Assembly: GCA_034112105.1 (NCBI GenBank)
Contig: JAWUVZ010000120.1
Span: 1-12,755 of the forward strand
Source: Glaciecola sp034112105
Lineage (GTDB): Bacteria > Pseudomonadota > Gammaproteobacteria > Enterobacterales > Alteromonadaceae
Length of the DNA stretch: 12,755 bases
Direction: 5' to 3'
The position numbers were made by a program, and so were the translations under genes. The notes beneath the pieces were generated by a model, which had not been told where the DNA came from, did no database searches, and saw only the letters and a list, made by a program, of their open reading frames with translations. Shown piece after piece: positions 1-5,800 of the stretch (position 1 is the first letter of the stretch; each line of letters begins with the position of its first letter).

Positions 1-61
1 AATATTACCTGATCACGCTCAAAGCTTTAAAAGCTAGTGAAAATTTCTACGTCCGTTAACT

Positions 62-88
62 GCTGCGAGTTCAACTGGTCGACGCAAC
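62..88 (+). repeat. Left terminal inverted repeat of the IS30 element
   Basis: This 27-bp end begins GCTGCGAGTTCAACTGGTC. It matches the complement of 1259-1285 at 23 of 27 positions; mismatches are at positions 14, 15, 20 and 22 of the repeat. It is the end nearest the transposase C-terminus. Confidence 0.88.
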
Positions 89-1228
89 ATATTGGTTGAA
101 TCTCTCTGCTGGTGTCTCATAGTCTAACGTTTTTCTCGGCCTTTCGTTTAGTTGTCTCGCAACTTGACTCAATTTTTGTTGGGAATGTACATTTAAGTCT
201 GTTCCTTTTGGGAAGTATTGACGCAATAAGCGATTGGTATTTTCATTTGAACCCCGCTGCCAAGGCGACTTGGGGTCGCAGAAGTACACTTGAATATCAG
301 TCGCTAGCGTAAATGCCTTGTGATTAGACATTTCACAGCCCCTATCCCAAGTAAGCGTTTTATATAATTCTTCAGGTAGCTTTTTAGACTGTTTGATTAA
401 TGCGTCGATGACGGCCACGGTCTTGTTGCTTCCCACTTTAACTAACATGACATAACGAGAGTGTCTTTCAACCAAGGTAGCGATATAGCTATTTCCTGAG
501 CCTACAATTAGGTCTCCTTCCCAGTGGCCTGGAACCGCTCTGTCTGCGACCTCTGGTGGCCTTTCACTAATGTGCACAGCATCGACTATCTTACCTAATC
601 CTTTTCCTTTCAACGTTGCATGTTTGGAACGCCTCATAACCCGCTGAGAGCGCAAGCATTGTTGAAGCTCCTTTTTCAATGCCCCTCTCGTTTGGACATA
701 GAGCGTTTTATAGATTGTTTCGTGAGACACGTGTAAGTCCTTGTTTGAATAAGTACGCATCAACCAACCGGCAATTTGTTGCGGTGACCAGCTTCGATTT
801 AACTTCATCGCGACTAGTTTTGCTAATGCTTTGTTCAATAGGAGTTTACATGGCTTTGGTCTTTTTGCGCGTTCCCACGCTGCGGTATCAGCTTTGTTTG
901 CTCTGTAGAGTTTTCGTCCTCCATTGCGATTAACCTCTCTGGAGACGGTTGAGGGAGAACGGTTCAATTGTTCTGCTATTTGACGAATTGACAATTGTGA
1001 TGACAAACCACGAGAAATTTCTTCCCGTTCTTGGGATGTTAAACACAAAGCAGACCGCGTTTTCTCTTGAGGTCTGATGCCACCCGTTTTGGCGATTATT
1101 CCTTGTATGCTGGAGTGAAATCTATCAAAGAACCTTGCAATATCATGTAAAGAGTCACCTTGCTGATATCGTTCCCAAATTATCGCTCGTTGTTGTGCAT
1201 TGTAATAAATTCTTTTTCTCATTTTCAT
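71..1228 (-). CDS. IS30-family DDE transposase
   Basis: This 385-residue protein catalyses cut-and-join transposition of its own element. The N-terminus holds two helix-turn-helix segments. The first is at about residues 12-45. The second, at about 64-98, has the typical IS30 pattern SIRQIAEQLNRSPSTVSREV. The catalytic core follows: D239 in HWEGDL, D295 in LTWDRG and E329 in GSNENTNRLLRQYFPKGT, with 33 residues between the second Asp and the Glu, as expected for this family. The start is well supported: GGAGG lies eight bases upstream of ATG at 1228. The C-terminus ends inside the terminal repeat. No frameshift or missing catalytic residue is seen, and length is normal for the family. Confidence 0.96.
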   Translation of the reverse strand: MKMRKRIYYNAQQRAIIWERYQQGDSLHDIARFFDRFHSSIQGIIAKTGGIRPQEKTRSALCLTSQEREEISRGLSSQLSIRQIAEQLNRSPSTVSREVNRNGGRKLYRANKADTAAWERAKRPKPCKLLLNKALAKLVAMKLNRSWSPQQIAGWLMRTYSNKDLHVSHETIYKTLYVQTRGALKKELQQCLRSQRVMRRSKHATLKGKGLGKIVDAVHISERPPEVADRAVPGHWEGDLIVGSGNSYIATLVERHSRYVMLVKVGSNKTVAVIDALIKQSKKLPEELYKTLTWDRGCEMSNHKAFTLATDIQVYFCDPKSPWQRGSNENTNRLLRQYFPKGTDLNVHSQQKLSQVARQLNERPRKTLDYETPAERFNQYVASTS

Positions 1229-1258
1229 GGTAACGCCTCCGCTTTACTTTAGTATAGC

Positions 1259-1285
1259 GTTGCATTGACCGATTGAACTCGCAGC
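1259..1285 (-). repeat. Right terminal inverted repeat of the IS30 element
   Basis: Read on the minus strand, this 27-bp end begins GCTGCGAGTTCAATCGGTC. It lies 31 bp upstream of the transposase start, so it is the promoter-proximal (IRL) end of the element. Confidence 0.88.
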
Positions 1286-1760
1286 CCATAAGGGTCTGTC
1301 ACTTATTGGATTTTAAAAATTCAAATAGCCACGCCAATTTGAGCAACATTTTGAACTCACTACGTTGGTTCACAACGGCCAGTCTCAAAACCTTTTTCCA
1401 ACCAGCCAACATCCAAAAGGCAATCTAAAACGGATGTTTGTTGATTGATACGCTTCATGTTACCGTTTTATGCCTAATGTTCGTAATACGGCAAATATAA
1501 TGTTGAGCTAATTTCAATAATCACAGCTAGTAAGTACATCCGTTTTAAAGTGCCCGTGGTCTGAAAGGTACAGCAATCTCTTTGTCCGTATCATTAAATA
1601 CGTTGTATCGTGATTGATTTGATGACGTCCAAGGGCCTGTAGAAATTTTTACAGCGTTTACTTACAGCGTCGTGATCTTTACAGAGCACTTCGTTTGCTT
1701 TACTAAACGTAAGCAGTTCAATTAAAAAGCGATAATACAAACGCGAGCATGAGTTCACAT
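1286..1760. other. Intergenic stretch without a supported gene
   Basis: About 475 bp lie between the IS element and the alcohol dehydrogenase promoter. Only very short open frames occur, such as 37 codons on the minus strand at 1299-1412, and none has a ribosome site or recognisable product. The notable structure is the 19-bp inverted repeat pair listed separately. Confidence 0.6.
1419..1554. repeat. Imperfect 19-bp inverted repeat pair, 98 bp apart
   Basis: The arm GGCAATCTAAAACGGATGT at 1419-1437 matches the complement of 1536-1554 (GGCACTTTAAAACGGATGT) at 17 of 19 positions, including an uninterrupted TAAAACGGATGT core. The arms enclose 98 bp of AT-rich DNA with no open frame. Together they would delimit a 136-bp unit with terminal inverted repeats, the size and form of a miniature transposable element. 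No clear target duplication was identified. A paired regulatory site is the alternative. Confidence 0.55.
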
Positions 1761-1789
1761 TTGAGTAAACTCTAACAGCAGACTATGCT
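1761..1789 (+). promoter_or_regulatory. Predicted sigma-70 promoter of the alcohol dehydrogenase gene
   Basis: A -35 element TTGAGT (1761-1766) and a -10 element TATGCT (1784-1789) are separated by 17 bp, each matching consensus at four of six positions. Transcription would start near 1796, leaving a leader of about 25 bases before the ATG at 1821. The upstream in-frame ATG at 1785 falls inside the -10 box, which argues against its use as a start. Confidence 0.5.
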
Positions 1790-1820
1790 TAATTTATTCT
1801 TTAAATACCCAGAGGTAACG

Positions 1821-2861
1821 ATGAAAACAGTTGGATACGCAGCACATTCTTCAGACGCACATATGGTGCCTTATCATTTCGAGCGACGCGCGCTTCGCAC
1901 CAATGATGTAGCAATCGAGATTTTATATAGTGGTATTTGCCACTCTGACCTGCATACAGTCAACGGAGATTGGGGAGACCAAAAATATCCTTTGGTCCCG
2001 GGGCATGAGATTGTTGGCCGCGTGACAGAAGTGGGCGCTGATGTAAAACAATACAAAGTAGGTGACTCAGTCGCTGTGGGATGCATGGTAGATAGTTGTC
2101 AAGCGTGCAAGCAGTGCGACAATCATGAAGAGCAGTACTGCGAAAATGGGATGACACCCACATATGGCGCGCCTGACCGAATTTCCGGGGAAATCACTCA
2201 AGGTGGATACTCAAAGCACATTGTCGTGCGAGAACAGTTTGTATTGAGCGTCCCTAGTGCTCTGGATATTGAGAAGGTAGCACCGATCTTGTGCGCTGGG
2301 ATCACGACCTATTCGCCCCTAAAAACTTGGGATATTAAGAAAGGGTCCCGTGTTGGTGTTGTCGGGCTTGGCGGTCTTGGTCATATGGCGGTGAAACTCG
2401 CTGCGGCCATGGGTGCAGAGGTAACGGTGATAAGTCGTTCCAATAAGAAAGAGCAGGAAGCCAAGCATAGCGGCGCAAAAGGTATCTTGGTTTCAACCGA
2501 TAAGGGCGAAATGAAAAATGCCGCTTCTACTTTTGACCTCATTCTTGACACTGTGCCGGTTAAACATAACGTTGATACCTATACGCCTCTATTAGACGTT
2601 GATGGCACGCTGGTGATTGTGGGTCAGATAGGCCCGCTGGAAGAGCCTATGACAATTCCTTTGGTAATGGGTCGACGTCGTGTAGCGGGTTCATTAATTG
2701 GCGGCATAAAGGAAACCCAAGAAGTACTCAATTTCTGCGCTGAGCACGATATTCATCCAGACTGTAAAATGGTTCGCGCTGATGAAATCAATGATGCATT
2801 TGAACATTTAGCTAAGGGTGATGTTGCCCATCGCTTTGTCATTGATATGGCCTCCTTATAA
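1821..2861 (+). CDS. Zinc-dependent alcohol/aldehyde reductase, YahK/cinnamyl-alcohol-dehydrogenase type
   Basis: This 346-residue cytosolic medium-chain dehydrogenase/reductase interconverts alcohols and aldehydes using NAD(P)(H). Visible zinc-site residues are C40 (GICHSD), H62 and E63 (PGHE) and C158 for catalytic zinc, and C93, C96, C99 and C107 for structural zinc. The Rossmann motif GLGGLG is at 182-187. SRSNKK at 205-210 places Ser, Arg and Lys where NADP-preferring members bind the 2'-phosphate, so NADPH use is inferred. The length matches E. coli YahK (about 349). An in-frame ATG exists 36 bases upstream, but AGAGG five to six bases before the ATG at 1821 and the family length favour this start. 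The gene stands alone between its promoter and a strong terminator. The physiological substrate cannot be read from sequence; broad aldehyde reduction or detoxification is likely. Confidence 0.93.
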   Translation: MKTVGYAAHSSDAHMVPYHFERRALRTNDVAIEILYSGICHSDLHTVNGDWGDQKYPLVPGHEIVGRVTEVGADVKQYKVGDSVAVGCMVDSCQACKQCDNHEEQYCENGMTPTYGAPDRISGEITQGGYSKHIVVREQFVLSVPSALDIEKVAPILCAGITTYSPLKTWDIKKGSRVGVVGLGGLGHMAVKLAAAMGAEVTVISRSNKKEQEAKHSGAKGILVSTDKGEMKNAASTFDLILDTVPVKHNVDTYTPLLDVDGTLVIVGQIGPLEEPMTIPLVMGRRRVAGSLIGGIKETQEVLNFCAEHDIHPDCKMVRADEINDAFEHLAKGDVAHRFVIDMASL

Positions 2862-2886
2862 AACAGAAATAAAATAAAGCAAATGT

Positions 2887-2925
2887 AAAAAGCCGAAGTG
2901 CGTAAAGCATGCTTCGGCTTTTTTA
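2887..2925 (+). terminator. Rho-independent terminator of the alcohol dehydrogenase gene
   Basis: AAAAGCCGAAG (2887-2899 region) pairs with CTTCGGCTTTT across a loop of about 13 bases and is followed by a T run. It lies 26 bp after the stop codon. The A-run on the other side means it could also terminate minus-strand transcripts. Confidence 0.88.
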
Positions 2926-2998
2926 TTTCACTTGGTCCTTAAATCGGCTTTAACCAGCGCTTTTTATGAGCGTTTCTTTTTGTAAGAATAGATGACAA

Positions 2999-3275
2999 TC
3001 ATGACGAAGCATCTGGAAAATGTTGCTCAAAAAGAGGGTTGACCACTTCTAAATTTTGTCCAAGCTTTTTCAATGCCAAAAGACGCGTTCGGCTAAACTT
3101 TGCTCCTTTTGGCACTAATCGTAAAATGTAGGCAGCGCGACTGTCGGCAAACACCGGTTCAGATTTATGAAAAAAGGCATTGCAGAATAAAAGTGCATCT
3201 CCGGCATCCAGAGCAGGCGTGACTTTTGTTTTTTCCAGATAATTTAGCTCTTGGCGTGTTAACTGAAAGGGTGCG
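2999..3275 (-). pseudogene. C-terminal fragment of a phytanoyl-CoA dioxygenase (PhyH)-like protein
   Basis: The reading frame runs 122 codons (2999-3367), but only the last 90 or so look like a conserved protein. The stretch ALDAGDALLFCNAFFHKSEP followed by VFADSRAAYILRLVP resembles the C-terminal half of PhyH-type Fe(II)/2-oxoglutarate oxygenases, where the His after GDxLLF binds iron and an Arg in the following strand binds 2-oxoglutarate. The N-terminal half with the HxD iron ligands is absent, and intact members are normally 250-300 residues. Upstream of about 3275 the frame passes through a GC-rich hairpin and then sequence that does not look coding. The ATG at 3367 has no good ribosome site. 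It is most likely a gene remnant. The family assignment rests on one motif and is moderately sure. Confidence 0.55.
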
Positions 3276-3279
3276 TGTT

Positions 3280-3308
3280 CAGGCCCCCTGACTCGAACAG
3301 GGGCCCTG
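3280..3308. repeat. GC-rich hairpin, 11-bp stem, T-arm-like loop
   Basis: CAGGCCCCCTG (3280-3290) and CAGGGGCCCTG (3298-3308) are complementary except at one position and flank the 7-base loop ACTCGAA. On the minus strand the loop reads TTCGAGT inside CCCTG/CAGGG, which is exactly the form of a tRNA T-arm (TTCRANY loop, G53-C61 pair). No matching acceptor, D or intact anticodon arm is present, so it is not a tRNA gene. There is no T run, so it is not a terminator. It lies at the junction where the dioxygenase fragment ends. Confidence 0.7.
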
Positions 3309-3374
3309 ACGATTTTACAGTAAGTTGAAGAAAAGTAAGCAAAAAACCGCTGGGAATATGCACTCAAAAAGCTG

Positions 3375-3480
3375 ACCGAAACTATTCCGAACTTTCTTGT
3401 TTCGGTTTCTGGTTCGGAGAGGACTAAGTCAAAGAAAATTAATGGAAATTCTCAACCGAACACTGAACTTTTACTGAACT
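3375..3480. repeat. Cluster of CCGAAC/CTGAAC motifs with interleaved dyads
   Basis: ACCGAAAC (3375-3382) is complementary to GTTTCGGT (3399-3406), and TCCGAAC (3386-3392) is complementary to GTTCGGA (3412-3418), giving an interleaved A-B-A'-B' order. A further CCGAAC lies at 3456-3461, followed by ACTGAACT at 3462-3469 and again at 3473-3480, an 11-bp period. The arrangement could be repeated protein-binding half-sites or an RNA pseudoknot. Neither function is established here. Confidence 0.5.
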
Positions 3481-3581
3481 GGTGGTGTTCATTAGCCGGA
3501 AAAAAAAAGGGGGGGAAGGGTAGCTGAAAATCTGAAATCCTGAAAAACTAAAAGAACTGGCTGTGGGTAAATGGCGCCAAA

Positions 3582-3636
3582 GGGCAGTTTATAGCCAGTC
3601 GTTTTTTAAGCAATATGATTGCTGAGCCATCGATTA
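3582..3636 (+). repeat. Dispersed intergenic repeat, copy A
   Basis: It begins GGGCAGTTTATAG and, 27 bases after the GGG, contains AGCAATATGATTGCTGAGCC (3609-3628). A second copy at 10313-10368 has the same two blocks at the same spacing, and the first block recurs at 8204. All three copies lie in or beside non-coding or degraded DNA. Confidence 0.5.
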
Positions 3637-3876
3637 GGAGTCATTTCCAAATTTTTGGTTGTCACTCCCTGAACCGGCCGTTGGGCTTTTAAAATGCGAT
3701 AGTAGCTGTAAAAGGAACGTGCAAATTACATGAGGGATTTTGTGAATCAGAAATCATTGAACAAACTAGCTTAGTACAATTGATAGTCCTATTTAAAGGG
3801 GTAGTCAATATCTATAAAAATTCAAATTTATAAATAAAACTGTTATTTTATTTGCTACTCAATATCATCATCTATA

Positions 3877-3898
3877 GTCATTAATACGTATTAATGAC
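3877..3898. promoter_or_regulatory. Perfect 22-bp palindrome, possible operator
   Basis: The half-site GTCATTAATAC is followed directly by its exact complement, with no spacer. The size and symmetry fit the binding site of a dimeric regulator. It lies 264 bp upstream of the XRE gene and far from any other start, so its target gene is unclear. An extruding hairpin is also possible. Confidence 0.45.
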
Positions 3899-4068
3899 GC
3901 CCTTTTACTCAAGTTAGGCTCAATGTTACTTGGTAAATTTATACTGCTGGGTTGAAGTGTTGTTCTACTTTTTGGCGTATGAGAAGCGAAATCGTGAAAC
4001 ACTTATAAAACATTGAAGACTAAAAAATCGGTTTTCGCTGCTTAATCGACTATAAAATTAATCACTGT

Positions 4069-4158
4069 CGTTACTCTGTCGTCCCATTGTCAGGTTACTT
4101 TCGTAACAGATAACACTGTTTTTACCGCATTATTAACGTTCAGAGTAACGAGGAGTAA
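4069..4158 (+). promoter_or_regulatory. Promoter and GTTAC/GTAAC operator cluster of the XRE gene
   Basis: A -35 element TTGTCA (4087-4092) and a -10 element GATAAC (4109-4114) are 16 bp apart. The dyad GTTAC-TTTC-GTAAC (4094-4107) fills the spacer. CGTTACTCTG (4069-4078) is an exact complement of CAGAGTAACG (4141-4150), and another GTAAC lies at 4154-4158. Five copies of one pentamer surround the predicted promoter, as expected for an autoregulated HTH gene. Binding by the neighbouring XRE protein is inferred. Confidence 0.5.
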
Positions 4159-4161
4159 CAA

Positions 4162-4575
4162 ATGATAGTAAAACAATTAAGAGTTAAGAATAAATGGTCG
4201 CAAGAGCAACTTGCAACAATGAGTGGACTTAGCGCTAGGACTATTCAACGTGTTGAAAGTGGCGAAAGTGCCAGTTTTGAAACTCTTAAATCTCTCGCCT
4301 CTGTGTTCGAAATTGATATGAATAAACTTACAGAGGAAATAATAATGATAGATAAAACAACTGAAAACTGGAAAGCTCAACCACTGTGGTTTAGGTTTTG
4401 TTTTTTAGGCATGTCGTCACGAAAAGCACAACTACTCTCAGAATTTGCTTTTATAATATTAGGCTTAGCTGCTTTCATTTACTGGGATAACAAATTTGCT
4501 GGGACATGCCTTATTATTAGTGGCTACCTCACTAATTGGCTAATTAGGTATGCTGAGCAAAAAAACATATGGTAG
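4162..4575 (+). CDS. XRE-family HTH regulator with C-terminal two-helix membrane segment
   Basis: This 137-residue protein has a Cro/C1-type helix-turn-helix at about residues 2-58, with the characteristic WSQEQLATMSGLSARTIQRVESG. A linker (59-90) follows, then two hydrophobic helices at about 93-108 and 111-128 joined by a short turn, resembling the small 2TM domains found behind such HTH modules in marine bacteria. It is therefore predicted to bind DNA while attached to the inner membrane. The start is clear: GAGGAG six bases upstream of ATG. The gene is monocistronic, convergent with the RhuM-Fic gene 256 bp downstream, and its promoter is full of matching half-sites, suggesting self-repression. 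The signal sensed and other targets are unknown. The HTH call is firm; the membrane role is inference from hydrophobicity. Confidence 0.88.
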   Translation: MIVKQLRVKNKWSQEQLATMSGLSARTIQRVESGESASFETLKSLASVFEIDMNKLTEEIIMIDKTTENWKAQPLWFRFCFLGMSSRKAQLLSEFAFIILGLAAFIYWDNKFAGTCLIISGYLTNWLIRYAEQKNIW

Positions 4576-4715
4576 AAATAAGATAATATAAAAGGGACTT
4601 AAACAAGGATAATGTTTTCTTCCCTTAGATAGAGATAAGTTCCCCTAAAGCCAACCAAGTAAAGAGTTTATCTACTAATTGAAGCCCTTCAATACATTAA
4701 AGTGAACAGCCGCTT

Positions 4716-4732
4716 CGCCTAAAAATAAGGCG
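4716..4732. terminator. Weak hairpin between the convergent XRE and RhuM-Fic genes
   Basis: CGCCT (4716-4720) pairs with AGGCG (4728-4732) around AAAAATA, followed by TTATTTC. The stem is short and the T tract is broken, so terminator function for either convergent gene is only possible. Confidence 0.3.
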
Positions 4733-4831
4733 TTATTTCGGGTTTTCAGCTTTTACCACCCAACACTTACCAAAATATACATTGAAGTTACATATATTTG
4801 TAAACCTGTGTGTTAATGCTGTTTAAGCAAT

Positions 4832-5800
4832 TCATGATTCGATTACCGCTATCAAATTTTCGATTAGCCTTACAATTGTATTTTTCTCTTTCGGATCAGA
4901 TTCTGCAACAAGCAAAGTTAAAGCGGCTAGCCCAGTGTCGTTTATTATAGGCTCATAGTTACTATTGAATAACCTATCATTCCTATTTAGGAAATCTATA
5001 AAAAGAAACGCTGCCGTGCGTTTATTTCCATCACTAAATGGATGATTCTTGACGACAAAGTATAATAAATGCGCCGCTTTACTTTCAATAGTTGGGTAGG
5101 CGGGCTCACCAAAAACGGTTTGCTCAAGATTTCCCCATATTGAGGATAAACCATGAGCACGGTCGTTTGCGAATAACTGCGTCGCTTCTCCTCTGGCAAT
5201 CAGTTGTGACTTTAGTTCTGAAATCGCTAGATACGCGTCATTGAGTGGTGTTAATTCACCACCAGAATGGCCATTTGGGGCAATAAGTAGACCTTCATCA
5301 TATTGCTGCAACCATAAAAATGTTGATGTATATCTCGCTAAAATATCAACTAGACCAGCACCAAATTCGCTGTTCCTCGGTAATGAAGCTGCTCTGCGTA
5401 CTAGCTTTAATGCCTTTTCGAGCTCAGAGGCATTTTCGTGAAGTCTATTATCATTAATACTAAACCCCTTTAGTAAATGTTGTTTTAAGGTTCTAGTAGC
5501 CCATTGGCGAAACTTTACGCCTTGAATGGATTTTATTCTGTAGCCGACAGATATCACAACATCTAAACTATAAAATTTCACTGGTTTATCTGAATTTGCA
5601 ATGTGCATTTTTTGCACATTGCTTTTTTCATCTAACTCATTTTCTTTGAATACGTTATTTGTGTGCTTTGTAATCACAGAGCGTTCGCGACCAAAGAGTG
5701 TTTGCATCTGACTTTGTGATAACCATACTGTTTCACTATCCATTGCAACGCTAAGTTGCAGCGAACCGTCATGAGATTGATATATCTCTAATTCAGCCAT
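4832..5800 (-). CDS. RhuM-Fic/Doc two-domain protein
   Basis: The protein has 322 residues. Residues 1 to about 115 match the RhuM family pattern (WLSQSQMQTLFGRERSVITKH, then FYSLDVVISVGYR and VKFRQWAT), a DNA-binding-like domain first named from a Salmonella pathogenicity island gene. Residues about 185-320 are a Fic/Doc fold with the motif HPFSDGNKR at 253-261. Canonical Fic AMP-transferases have HxFx(D/E)GNGRxxR. Here the Gly is K260 and the second Arg is A264, so the site resembles the phage P1 Doc toxin (NKR), which phosphorylates EF-Tu. No inhibitory (S/T)xxxE(G/N) helix and no small antitoxin gene is evident. The ribosome site before ATG at 5800 is poor. The gene is alone and convergent with the XRE gene. 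Family assignment is firm; enzymatic activity and target are unknown. Confidence 0.9.
   Translation of the reverse strand: MAELEIYQSHDGSLQLSVAMDSETVWLSQSQMQTLFGRERSVITKHTNNVFKENELDEKSNVQKMHIANSDKPVKFYSLDVVISVGYRIKSIQGVKFRQWATRTLKQHLLKGFSINDNRLHENASELEKALKLVRRAASLPRNSEFGAGLVDILARYTSTFLWLQQYDEGLLIAPNGHSGGELTPLNDAYLAISELKSQLIARGEATQLFANDRAHGLSSIWGNLEQTVFGEPAYPTIESKAAHLLYFVVKNHPFSDGNKRTAAFLFIDFLNRNDRLFNSNYEPIINDTGLAALTLLVAESDPKEKNTIVRLIENLIAVIES

Larger units (their letters stand above)
62..1285 (-). mobile_element. IS30-family insertion sequence, complete
   Basis: The element is about 1224 bp and consists of one transposase gene bounded by imperfect 27-bp terminal inverted repeats at 62-88 and 1259-1285. 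Read inward, both ends start GCTGCGAGTTCAA and agree at 23 of 27 positions. The transposase stop codon lies inside the left repeat, a compact layout common in IS30 elements. Size and organisation fit the family. No 2-3 bp target duplication can be recognised next to either end (AACT outside the left end, CCAT outside the right). The element may therefore be old, or it may be a recombination product of two copies. The transposase is open and its motifs are intact, so the copy could still be active; that is an inference. Confidence 0.93.
3368..4068. other. Long intergenic stretch with repeats but no supported gene
   Basis: About 700 bp contain no open frame that looks coding on either strand. 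They hold a cluster of CCGAAC/CTGAAC motifs (3375-3480), an A9-G7 homopolymer junction (3500-3515), one copy of a dispersed repeat (3582-3636) and a 22-bp palindrome (3877-3898). The later part is strongly AT-rich. Confidence 0.65.

Noticed and set aside
112..933. Plus-strand open frames inside the transposase gene
   Set aside because: They are mirror frames of a clearly coding minus-strand gene and have no protein features.
1299..1437. Short minus-strand frames (37 codons at 1299-1412, and an overlapping 32-codon frame)
   Set aside because: They overlap each other in different frames, lack ribosome sites and give no recognisable product.
1470..1510. Integron attC-like site (GCCTAA ... GTTGAGC)
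   Set aside because: The two ends do not pair as an attC site, and no integrase or cassette array is present.
1785..1820. Upstream in-frame ATG giving the alcohol dehydrogenase 12 extra residues
   Set aside because: It overlaps the predicted -10 box and lacks a ribosome site. The ATG at 1821 has AGAGG and matches the family length.
3260..3345. tRNA gene (Tyr-like) on the minus strand
   Set aside because: Only a T-arm and a possible anticodon loop are seen. The anticodon stem has three mismatches in five pairs, and no acceptor or D arm can be paired.
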